DNA of 5,511 bases, from contig DOFS01000317.1 of the NCBI GenBank assembly GCA_003523945.1, positions 1 to 5,511 of the forward strand, in the 5' to 3' direction. Source of the DNA: Nitrospiraceae bacterium (lineage in GTDB: Bacteria; Nitrospirota; Nitrospiria; Nitrospirales; UBA8639). Shown here piece after piece: positions 1-5,511 of the stretch (its first letter is position 1; every line of letters starts with the position of its first letter). The translations under genes were made by a program, and so were the position numbers. The notes under the pieces were generated by a model. That model worked only from the letters and a program-made list of their open reading frames with translations, did no database searches and was not told the origin of the DNA.

Positions 1-291
1 GTCACGGTTGGCATATTCGGAAACGATTCTCCCGGAGCTGTGGCGAGAATACCACCCAAATCAAATAATTTATTTTGCGTCCACTTCAAAATCTTCCCCA
101 TATCGCTCAGAAACCTCAGCACTCGTTCCGGCCTGTCCATTCGACACACGAGCCAAGCCAAGCATCGAATTCAATTCGTCCACCGTGCCATAGGCTTCCA
201 CCCGGACCGAATCTTTCCAGACTTCCTGTCCTCCGGCCAATCGGGTTTTCCCCGCATCACCTGTACGGGTATACACTTTGGATATCCGCAT
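1..291 (-). pseudogene. pduO: PduO-type corrinoid adenosyltransferase, frameshifted and cut by the window edge
   Basis: This encodes an ATP:cob(I)alamin (or cobinamide) adenosyltransferase of the PduO/MMAB family, a cytoplasmic trimer that puts the 5'-deoxyadenosyl group on reduced corrinoids. The N-terminus shows the ATP-binding motif [10 protein letters not shown] (residues 7-16), a GG pair at 20-21 and [13 protein letters not shown] (30-42), all family hallmarks. Starting from the ATG at 291, the frame meets TAA at 70-72 after 73 residues, whereas the family normally has about 180-190. A second frame, open from 170 to the left edge, carries the expected continuation, reading [20 protein letters not shown]. 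The frame therefore changes by +1 somewhere in 73-170. Removing one G from the GGGG tract at 96-99 would join the two halves. The start is supported by GGAG at 301-304, nine bases upstream. It is the last visible gene of the cobamide operon, 110 bases after cbiZ. It could be a true pseudogene or a sequencing error; family assignment is firm, functional state is not. Confidence 0.85.
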
Positions 292-401
292 TGTATAAGT
301 CTCCAGAAAAAAGTTGAATATTTCGGTTGTTCTTTAATTGAGTAGGGACTAAGAGAAATATTGACACCATCGTATCGTTAATCATCAAACCACCTCAAGG
401 C

Positions 402-1082
402 TTAAGACCTTCTGTATTGCGTGATGCCCTGTGCCACCGATGCATATACAGCACGGCCCATCATTTCCCCAAGAACCGTGTGAAGCCCACAATGATCTTC
501 TTTAATTTCACCGCTGGCCCCTACGACGAGACAATCGGTCCCGGTTAAATCGGCCGGACGATCGGACTTGCGACTGGTGACACCGTTATCTCGAAACGCG
601 GCAGCTTTGGCCGAGGAAGCAATATGTACCGCCTGGATACGTCCGGCAATAGTCGGAAGAGCATTGGTCGCCATCACCACATTCACGGTTCCGACCGAAT
701 CGCATCGATAACCCAGCTCAACATCGGCATCGTCTAAAACGGAGCGGGCATTGGATAGTCCGACAGTCACCAGGACATGCACCCAGGCACCTGATGAATT
801 CAGAAAACAGTCGGTAAACGCACTCACGTTCGCAGCGGTCATCAATCCGATGGTCTCTTCGGGAATGAGAGAATGTGCTTTAAACAGAACCCCAAAATCC
901 TCCGCCAGGGTGGCCGAAGTAGAGGATCCGTGAAGACCCACCTGGACACTCGCAACCCCGGAGGCGGAAGCGTCCCCACCATTCCAAGGCGCCCAACTCA
1001 GACAATTAAAATTCCCCGGAAACCGGACAATCAGACAGTGGGATTGTAGATCGATCTGAAGTGGAGAGGGCTCCGTCTTCAC
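402..1082 (-). CDS. cbiZ: Adenosylcobinamide amidohydrolase CbiZ
   Basis: CbiZ hydrolyses the amide bond between the corrin ring and the aminopropanol side chain of adenosylcobinamide, giving adenosylcobyric acid that can re-enter late cobamide synthesis. From the GTG start the protein has 226 residues, normal for a stand-alone CbiZ. Recognisable blocks are GLSNARSVLDDADVE (about 108-122), SVGTVNVVMATNALPTIAGR (about 129-148) with AVHIASSAKAAAFRDNGV after it, GTDCLVVGASGE (about 181-192) and CGLHTVLGEMMGRAVY near the end. The start is uncertain: the frame opens after a TAA at 1107-1109 and offers TTG at 1097, TTG at 1085 and GTG at 1082. I prefer GTG because the G-run at 1091-1095 lies eight bases before it. 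The gene follows bluB by about 38 bases (23 if TTG 1097 is used). CbiZ is known as an archaeal salvage enzyme also found in some bacteria. Its product would need DMB from BluB plus late assembly enzymes encoded elsewhere. Confidence 0.9.
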   Translation of the reverse strand: MKTEPSPLQIDLQSHCLIVRFPGNFNCLSWAPWNGGDASASGVASVQVGLHGSSTSATLAEDFGVLFKAHSLIPEETIGLMTAANVSAFTDCFLNSSGAWVHVLVTVGLSNARSVLDDADVELGYRCDSVGTVNVVMATNALPTIAGRIQAVHIASSAKAAAFRDNGVTSRKSDRPADLTGTDCLVVGASGEIKEDHCGLHTVLGEMMGRAVYASVAQGITQYRRS

Positions 1083-1120
1083 CAACTTTTCCCCCAAATT
1101 TTCTGGTTACGGCAGAAGCC

Positions 1121-1840
1121 TTATTGAGATGTGAGGTCAGGGCCGGAAGAACCGGATTCATCACGACTGCGCTTTCCCCACCTCTCATAATGCACAAGTT
1201 CCTCAAGTGGCATTCGTTTGCGCCATCCTACTTTTTCAAGATCCGGTTGATGCGCGAAGCCCTTCACATATCCGACACACAAATAGGCAACGACCCACAC
1301 GTCTTCAGGGATGCCTAGCACCTTCTTCAAAAGATCATATTCCAGAATTGAGACCCAGCCTACCCCGATTCCTTCGGCCCGTGCCGCAAGCCAGAGGTTT
1401 TGAATGGCACAGCATGTACTATACAAATCTGTCTCGGGCGCAGTGGCACGACCCAAAACGGACGGGCCACCCCTGTCACGGGAACAGGTCACACAGATAT
1501 TGACGGGAGCTTCCTGAATGCCTTCCAGCTTAAGTCCACGGTACAGATCGGCTTTCGGTCCTTCATATTGAAGGGCAGCCTCCTCATTCGCCTGAAGAAA
1601 GAGGTCTTTAACGGCTTGTTTGGTCTCGGGATGACGGATGACCAAAAAATCCCATGGCTGCATAAATCCCACAGAACCCGCATGATGAGAGGCCAACAAC
1701 AGCCGTTGAAGAATGTCCTCGGGAATCGAATCGGAAAGGAAATCCCTGCGGACATCTCGCCGCTCGAAAATAGCCCGATAGACCGCTTCCCGCTCTTCAA
1801 TGGAAAAATCACCGAGGAATTGAGAGGTCATTTGCTTCAA
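1121..1840 (-). CDS. bluB: 5,6-dimethylbenzimidazole synthase BluB
   Basis: BluB is an oxygen-dependent, flavin-destroying enzyme of the nitroreductase fold that turns reduced FMN into 5,6-dimethylbenzimidazole, the lower ligand of vitamin B12. The 239-residue protein carries the typical blocks: EEREAVYRAIFERRDVRRDF (15-34), SHHAGSVGFMQPWDFLVIR (51-69), PETDLYSTCCAIQNLWLAAR (135-154) and EGIGVGWVSI (156-165). Asp29 and Ser164 fall at the same spacing as Asp32 and Ser167, reported as important in the Sinorhizobium meliloti enzyme, so the active site looks intact. I chose the TTG start at 1840: it overlaps the cobO stop by four bases and has AGGAG at 1848-1852, seven bases upstream. An ATG at 1831 would leave that site 16 bases away, which is too far. 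The overlap suggests translational coupling with cobO. The C-terminal tail after about residue 225 is polar and poorly conserved. Presence of BluB implies aerobic or microaerobic DMB synthesis. Confidence 0.95.
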   Translation of the reverse strand: MKQMTSQFLGDFSIEEREAVYRAIFERRDVRRDFLSDSIPEDILQRLLLASHHAGSVGFMQPWDFLVIRHPETKQAVKDLFLQANEEAALQYEGPKADLYRGLKLEGIQEAPVNICVTCSRDRGGPSVLGRATAPETDLYSTCCAIQNLWLAARAEGIGVGWVSILEYDLLKKVLGIPEDVWVVAYLCVGYVKGFAHQPDLEKVGWRKRMPLEELVHYERWGKRSRDESGSSGPDLTSQ

Positions 1841-2433
1841 AATTCGACTCCTTTTTGAGCCTTGATGCCTTTGCGAAAGGGATGCTTAATCATTTTCATT
1901 TCCGAAACCAGGTCAGCGGCTTCAATGAGCTCCGGCTTCGCACCTCGCCCGGTAATGACCACATGAAGTCCGGGAGGACGTTGATCCACCGCCTTCAGCA
2001 CCTGTTCAAGCGAGACATATTCATGATGGATCGCGATATTCAGTTCGTCCAGAATGACCATGCCAAAGGATGGATCTTGAAGAAGCTTTTCTACTTCTGT
2101 CCACGCATCTTGAGCTACCTGTCCATCCCGTTCACGATCCTGGGTTTCCCAGGTGTACCCTTCACCCATTCGAAGAAAGACCACCTGGTTGCCGAAGCTC
2201 TTGAGGATTCGCTCTTCTGCCGTATCAATGGCCCCTTTGATAAATTGCACCACCGCCACATTCATGCCATGTCCGAGACATCGGATGGCCATGCCCAATG
2301 CTGCAGTAGTTTTGCCTTTGCCTGCACCGGTGTGGACCATCAATAGACCTTTTTCTTCCTGTGCCGCGGCAATTCGTTGGTCCACGGAGGCTTTCAACCG
2401 TTCCATGCGAGATTGATGATCTGATTGATTCAT
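1837..2433 (-). CDS. cobO: Cob(I)yrinic acid a,c-diamide adenosyltransferase, CobO/BtuR/CobA type
   Basis: This cytoplasmic ATP-dependent adenosyltransferase transfers the 5'-deoxyadenosyl group of ATP to the Co(I) of corrinoids, acting in both de novo synthesis and salvage. The 198-residue length is normal. The P-loop GAGKGKTT lies at residues 36-43, preceded by LLMVHTGAG; VVQFIKG follows at 61-67, GYTWETQD at 92-99, the acidic pair in VILDELN at 126-132, TGRGA at 161-165, and the family's C-terminal signature KHPFRKGIKAQKGVEF at 183-198. About 28 residues precede the ATPase core and form the usual N-terminal helix. The ATG at 2433 has AAGGA at 2441-2445, seven bases upstream. It is the first gene after the cobalamin riboswitch and terminator, and its stop overlaps the start of bluB. 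Its product would supply the adenosylated corrinoid that CbiZ needs. A second, unrelated adenosyltransferase (PduO type) sits at the end of the same operon. Confidence 0.96.
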   Translation of the reverse strand: MNQSDHQSRMERLKASVDQRIAAAQEEKGLLMVHTGAGKGKTTAALGMAIRCLGHGMNVAVVQFIKGAIDTAEERILKSFGNQVVFLRMGEGYTWETQDRERDGQVAQDAWTEVEKLLQDPSFGMVILDELNIAIHHEYVSLEQVLKAVDQRPPGLHVVITGRGAKPELIEAADLVSEMKMIKHPFRKGIKAQKGVEF

Positions 2434-2440
2434 ATTGGTT

Positions 2441-2445
2441 TCCTT
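2441..2445 (-). promoter_or_regulatory. Ribosome binding site of cobO
   Basis: The minus strand reads AAGGA here, seven bases before the cobO ATG at 2433. It is well clear of the terminator hairpin (2547-2575). This argues that the riboswitch acts by terminating transcription and not by hiding the ribosome binding site. Confidence 0.7.
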
Positions 2446-2539
2446 ATGGGTTTATCTTCAGCAATACGGTGGGGGAATCACCTCCGCTGTCTGAACATGT
2501 GGAACTGACAGTCAGGATGGTATCGCTGACCAAAACCTC

Positions 2540-2575
2540 AAAAAAAATCCCCAAGGTTTGAGAAACCTTGAGGAT
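2540..2575 (-). terminator. Intrinsic terminator between the cobalamin riboswitch and cobO
   Basis: On the minus strand a 13-base arm (2575-2563) pairs with a second 13-base arm (2559-2547) around the three-base loop CTC. Twelve pairs are Watson-Crick and one is G-T. A run of eight T follows (2547-2540). This is a textbook Rho-independent terminator, and it lies upstream of cobO, not downstream of a gene. Together with the aptamer about 60 bases before it, it is best read as the expression platform of the riboswitch, stopping transcription of the salvage operon when cobalamin is abundant. Confidence 0.92.
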
Positions 2576-2635
2576 TACACCCGATTCTTCATCCTCACCC
2601 TTTCCCCAGGCCACGAGGGAAATAGGTCCAGGAAT

Positions 2636-2876
2636 GAATGAGGTGTTCTGACTTCTGGGTTCTCACCTACTGCCCGCGCCTTCCCATCCGAAACTCAGCA
2701 GGGAGTCAAGAGTGAGTAGTAGGGAAGAAACTTCTCAGCCTCCTTACTCCTGACAATTTTTGCCTGATTCATTTATCGGACAGTGGATTATGCGGGGTTC
2801 GTCCCCAGTCACAGCGGCGGGACCGTGCAGGACTTACACCTGTTTCCCACCATTCACTCCGCTTATGTTTTCAGCG
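2636..2876 (-). ncRNA. Cobalamin (adenosylcobalamin-type) riboswitch aptamer
   Basis: The minus strand shows the conserved core of a cobalamin riboswitch in order. First comes GGGAAACAGGTG (2848-2837) leading into TCCTGCACGGTCCCGCCGCT, then a GGGG/CCCC hairpin and AATCCACTGTCCG (about 2789-2777). After a long side arm comes GGATGGGAAGGCGCGGGC (about 2690-2673), and finally the B12 box, AAGTCAGAACACCT, at about 2654-2641. A small hairpin CGCT/AGCG (2876-2862) precedes the core and may be P2. The flanks TCCGA (2780-2776) and TCGGA (2691-2687) pair to close the side arm. The outer closing helix P1 is not certain: one candidate pairs 2919-2908 with 2641-2625, which would enlarge the aptamer to 2625-2919. 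Downstream lie a strong terminator and cobO, so the ligand presumably switches off the cobO-bluB-cbiZ-pduO operon. The identification is firm; the outer limits are approximate. Confidence 0.93.
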
Positions 2877-2958
2877 ACTCTAGAAGGGCAATCAACATAT
2901 TGTCAAGTCATCCATGACCAACTCCTATGTTTATACGGATAGGGACTTCATCCAACGA
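2877..2958 (-). promoter_or_regulatory. Candidate promoter(s) for the riboswitch-cob operon
   Basis: Two sigma-70-like possibilities lie just upstream of the aptamer on the minus strand. The first is TATAAA at 2935-2930, which would start transcription near 2923, immediately before the candidate P1 helix; its -35 (TCGTTG, 2958-2953) is poor. The second has a perfect TTGACA at 2906-2901 and, 18 bases on, TAGAGT at 2882-2877; it would start near 2870 and cut into the putative P2 hairpin. The first suits the RNA better, the second has the better -35. Neither can be settled from sequence alone. Confidence 0.35.
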
Positions 2959-3038
2959 TGAAATCAACGATGGCCCAGTTCCATGACAAAAGTGATCTGA
3001 CCAGGATGTAGGCCGGACATGGCAGCAGGAATTCGCTT

Positions 3039-3065
3039 AAAAAGATTGCCTGATAGGCCTATCTT
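3039..3065 (-). terminator. Probable intrinsic terminator after the PepSY gene
   Basis: The minus strand shows AAGAT (3065-3061) and GCC-type inner pairs (3058-3056 with 3050-3048) around the loop TATCA, then the returning arm ATCTT (3046-3042) and a T-run (3043-3039). The stem has eight pairs broken by a small internal loop. The site lies about 46 bases past the PepSY stop codon. It is weaker than the terminator before cobO, but would separate the receptor-PepSY unit from the riboswitch operon. The same stretch contains the perfect 12-base palindrome GATAGGCCTATC at 3052-3063, which might instead be a protein-binding site. Confidence 0.45.
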
Positions 3066-3110
3066 GAGATATTCCCCTCCGTACCCCACGTATATGACCT
3101 AGACTGCGAC

Positions 3111-4562
3111 CTAAACACCACGACAGTACCGAAGCATTCTCCGCCATCCAAGCACGACGCTGGTCATACTAAAAATTGCGCCTAGCATCAGAAGTGATAG
3201 CATCAACACATCCCATAGAGGGCGATGATCGACCAAACCTGGAAAGTCCAGGCTATGGAGGCCATTAAACAGCCAGCGATACATCCGGCGACTCTTGTCC
3301 ATGACCGACACAATCATGCCCGTTTGCATATCGATATGGACCCAGGTTTGGGCTGGATCATCCAAAATCACTCTCAGTGTCTGTTTCGGCAAATGACTCT
3401 CCCTAAGGTGCCCATAACGATCATCAGGCTGGACTTCTTCGACGAGACGCACATTGAGACCAGGCCAGGCTCGCCGCACGGCTGAGACGAGTTCACGTTT
3501 CGTCAAACGAGAGGGGACAAAACCCCGAGCCCCCCTTGACGCATATAATTGAGATTCAGTTCCTTTGCCAAGCAGAAGGAGTTTCCCGCCAACGACGATG
3601 AATTCAACCTCCTTATGATCCCCAAACGTGCCGAATGCCGGGGCTGTGATGAATTGAACTCCCTGGCCGAATGATGACCCTCGAAAATCTTGGACTTGTT
3701 GTAAAGTAGGGGTAGGCATGGAAAACAAACGACCTTGATCCACCGACAACCATCCACTGAGGATCCACGTACAAATAATGACGCCGGAAACGAGTCCTAG
3801 GAGATGATGGCCGCGCAACCAACCGGTAAAGGGACTGAGGCCGTTGAGGCGTTTTCGCTGGATGCCCTGCCACACACGAACCACGCCCAACCATACTCCC
3901 CCAAAAGCGGTGAGCACACCAAGAAATGAAATGGCCCAAACCACTTGATTCCAAATCTCGGAATATTGACGCAAGTTGGTCGGATAGATCCAATGAACAA
4001 CAGCCCCAACATAGTTCCAGGCACGTTCGGCTGATCGGGTTTTTTGTAAAACTTCCCCTGTGGAGGCTGAAACGTACAGCACGGTCGCTTCGGGATCTGG
4101 AAAATGAATACGGAAAAATGGCCGATAGGCATCGAATCGTTGGTGCACAATCCATTGGTCATATTCCATGGATCCCTCAATTGCCGAAGGAGGAATGCCA
4201 ACAAATTCTGTGGCAATCCGACCGGCCGTTTCCTGGTGAATGGGAGCTATGCTCTCCCCGGTATCGGCTCCAATGAGCATCGGGGTTTCTTTACCGGAAT
4301 GGACAACATAGATTGGCTGCCCTCCCAAATCGATCAAGCGCAACCGATCCGGAGCCATAATCCCTGAAAATCTAATGGCCTCTATCGGTGCGATCGATAT
4401 GCGCGAAGGATCGATATTTTGACTATGTGCATGCCGTTCGGTTTCAGGTAAAGAAGGAAAAGGGTGATACATCAATACCATCATACCACTGACAAACCAC
4501 ATCAAGAACAACCCACAAAGCATAATTCTCAGCCACCGATGAAGAAACAGGATAAGGCGCAT
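3111..4562 (-). CDS. PepSY-associated transmembrane protein (putative ferric-siderophore or metal-uptake partner)
   Basis: This 483-residue inner-membrane protein belongs to the PepSY-associated TM helix family. Four hydrophobic segments are visible: about 11-32 (after the typical LHRWLR start), 205-229, 252-273 and 449-472. Two large periplasmic parts lie between TM1 and TM2 and between TM3 and TM4. PepSY-like stretches ending in TGE or TGM turns occur at about 156-172 (VLYVSASTGEVL) and 404-420 (WVHIDMQTGMIVSV), and the second runs into RWLFNGLHSLDF before TM4. His8, His189, His253, His254 and His435 lie at or near membrane segments, as expected for possible haem or metal ligands. That is inference. 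Homologues often sit beside TonB-dependent receptors and are thought to reduce imported ferric siderophores. Here the receptor gene ends only 20 bases upstream, so the two are probably one operon. No good ribosome binding site precedes the ATG, which suggests translational coupling; the start is chosen because it keeps the conserved LHRW segment. Confidence 0.85.
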   Translation of the reverse strand: MRLILFLHRWLRIMLCGLFLMWFVSGMMVLMYHPFPSLPETERHAHSQNIDPSRISIAPIEAIRFSGIMAPDRLRLIDLGGQPIYVVHSGKETPMLIGADTGESIAPIHQETAGRIATEFVGIPPSAIEGSMEYDQWIVHQRFDAYRPFFRIHFPDPEATVLYVSASTGEVLQKTRSAERAWNYVGAVVHWIYPTNLRQYSEIWNQVVWAISFLGVLTAFGGVWLGVVRVWQGIQRKRLNGLSPFTGWLRGHHLLGLVSGVIICTWILSGWLSVDQGRLFSMPTPTLQQVQDFRGSSFGQGVQFITAPAFGTFGDHKEVEFIVVGGKLLLLGKGTESQLYASRGARGFVPSRLTKRELVSAVRRAWPGLNVRLVEEVQPDDRYGHLRESHLPKQTLRVILDDPAQTWVHIDMQTGMIVSVMDKSRRMYRWLFNGLHSLDFPGLVDHRPLWDVLMLSLLMLGAIFSMTSVVLGWRRMLRYCRGV

Positions 4563-4582
4563 GATGGCGGATTGGAATATGA

Positions 4583-5511
4583 TTAAAAATCAACTTGCAC
4601 ATTGATTTCATACGTGCGAGGCGAACCCAACAACACCTGATCAGGATAAAAGGTATCGCCCCAATGGGCATACACCCTATCCAAGAGATTCCTCACTCGG
4701 GCGAGAATTCGCACAGGCCCTGCTTGGTAAGCCATATGAAGATCAACCACTTCATAACCCTTGAGGATCACGTTGTTCGCATGGGTATTAAATCGATCGC
4801 TGATAAAACGAAATCTCCCGCCAATTTCAAATGGGAGGCCGGCAATATCACGAAAATTTGTCCAGGCATTCACCACCCACGTTGGAACATTCGCGGGACG
4901 ATTTCCCGTATTTGCCCCGAACGATTCAAATTCAGCATAGGTATATGCGGCATTTCCTCCTACGCTCCATTGACGGGTCGCTTGGATGGTCGCCTCCAAC
5001 TCAAGTCCGCTGGATTGTTGTTTTCCGACATTTTCAACCCGACCGCCGCTACCAGTCTGAACCAGAATATTTTTCCTTTCGATATGAAACGCTGCTAAAG
5101 TGACGATTCCGCGCTTCTCCAGGAACTCGGACTTACCCCGATTTCCCATTGCTGTGCCTTGGTCAGATCAAACTTCTGATCTCCATTGACAGAAAAAATA
5201 TTGCCTCCGACCGGATCGGCCCCGGAGGTCCACTGCGCATAGCCCACCAAAGCCGGATCGAATTTATAGACAAGCCCGAGTCTCCAACTCAACGGCCGGT
5301 AAAAGCGGTTAAAGGCATTACTGGAATTCACGCTTCCATCAAGATTAAAGCTATCTCGATCAAGCCGAATGAAATCTTGTCGAAGGGCAGACACGAGCCG
5401 GACTCGGGACGTGACTTCCACCGTATGTTCAAAAAATATGGCAACGGTCGTCATCTTGGTTGGATTGAGAAAGGTTTGTGAAGGATTGCCAAAACGCCCA
5501 GGGTCCGGATT
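4583..5511 (-). pseudogene. TonB-dependent outer-membrane receptor, C-terminal barrel, frameshifted and cut by the window edge
   Basis: This is the C-terminal part of a TonB-dependent receptor, an outer-membrane beta-barrel that imports ferric siderophores or other large ligands with energy from TonB-ExbBD. The first frame is open from the right edge to a TAG at 5095. It gives barrel strands such as GLVYKFDPALVGYAQWTSGA and ends its conserved part at AQQWEIGV. The second frame continues with SEFLEKRGIVTLAAFHIERK, then the strands SVGGNAAYTYAEFESF and FEIGGRFRFISDRFN. It closes with the family's end ARVRNLLDRVYAHWGD, FYPDQVLLGSPRTYEINVQV and a final Phe, the usual outer-membrane assembly signal. 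The frames overlap at 5095-5149, and the join is a -1 shift at about 5120-5140, beside the GGGG tract at 5136-5139. Adding one G there restores a continuous barrel. The plug domain and signal peptide lie outside the window. Ligand unknown; the adjacent PepSY gene favours a siderophore. Decay and sequence error are both possible. Confidence 0.88.

Noticed and set aside
313..365. Inverted repeat AATATTT/AAATATT (317-323 and 356-362) between cbiZ and the PduO-type gene
   Set aside because: The arms are only seven AT-rich bases with a 32-base gap, and there is no T-run in a useful place; likely chance. I see no clear promoter or terminator in 292-401.
1006..1206. A 66-residue minus-strand reading frame across the bluB-cbiZ junction
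   Set aside because: It overlaps the conserved ends of both genes in another frame, shows no family motif and is best explained as a shadow.
2506..2516. Short palindrome CTGACAGTCAG in the cobO leader
   Set aside because: It is too short and isolated to call an operator; nothing else around it supports a protein-binding site.
2760..2942. A 60-residue plus-strand reading frame in the control region
   Set aside because: It runs antisense through the conserved riboswitch core, has no ribosome binding site and resembles no protein I know.
3926..4276. Long plus-strand frame opposite the PepSY gene
   Set aside because: It is antisense to well-conserved PepSY-family sequence, has no recognisable domain and no start signal.

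Overview
All supported genes in this window lie on the minus strand, so the biological order runs from high to low coordinates. The outer-membrane TonB-dependent receptor marks a Gram-negative (diderm) bacterium. The gene set and the style of the proteins fit an environmental lineage such as the Nitrospirota, but that placement is inference from remembered family resemblance; no ribosomal or other marker gene is present.

Region 1 (5511 to about 3040) is a metal or siderophore uptake module. It has the C-terminal barrel of a TonB-dependent receptor, which enters from the right edge and is split by a frameshift near 5136. Twenty bases downstream follows an intact 483-residue PepSY-type inner-membrane protein. 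A modest hairpin followed by a T-run (3039-3065) probably ends this unit.

Region 2 (about 2935 to 2434) is non-coding control DNA. It holds candidate promoters, a clear cobalamin riboswitch (core about 2636-2876) with an unusually long side arm, a very strong intrinsic terminator (2540-2575), and a leader of about 100 bases that ends in a good ribosome binding site. The layout indicates vitamin B12 control by transcription termination.

Region 3 (2433 to 1) is the controlled operon: cobO (corrinoid adenosyltransferase), bluB (5,6-dimethylbenzimidazole synthase), cbiZ (adenosylcobinamide amidohydrolase) and a PduO-type adenosyltransferase that is frameshifted and runs off the left edge. Together they describe corrinoid salvage and remodelling: scavenged corrinoids are adenosylated, CbiZ strips the side chain to give adenosylcobyric acid, and BluB makes the lower ligand for rebuilding a benzimidazole cobamide. 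The later nucleotide-loop assembly genes (cobD/cbiB, cobU, cobT, cobS functions) are not in the window.

The most notable points are two unrelated adenosyltransferase families encoded in one operon, a complete riboswitch-terminator control region with an enlarged peripheral arm, and two frameshifts of opposite sign that both sit at GGGG tracts. The frameshifts could be sequence errors, true gene decay or tract slippage. No mobile element, CRISPR array, tRNA or rRNA was seen.
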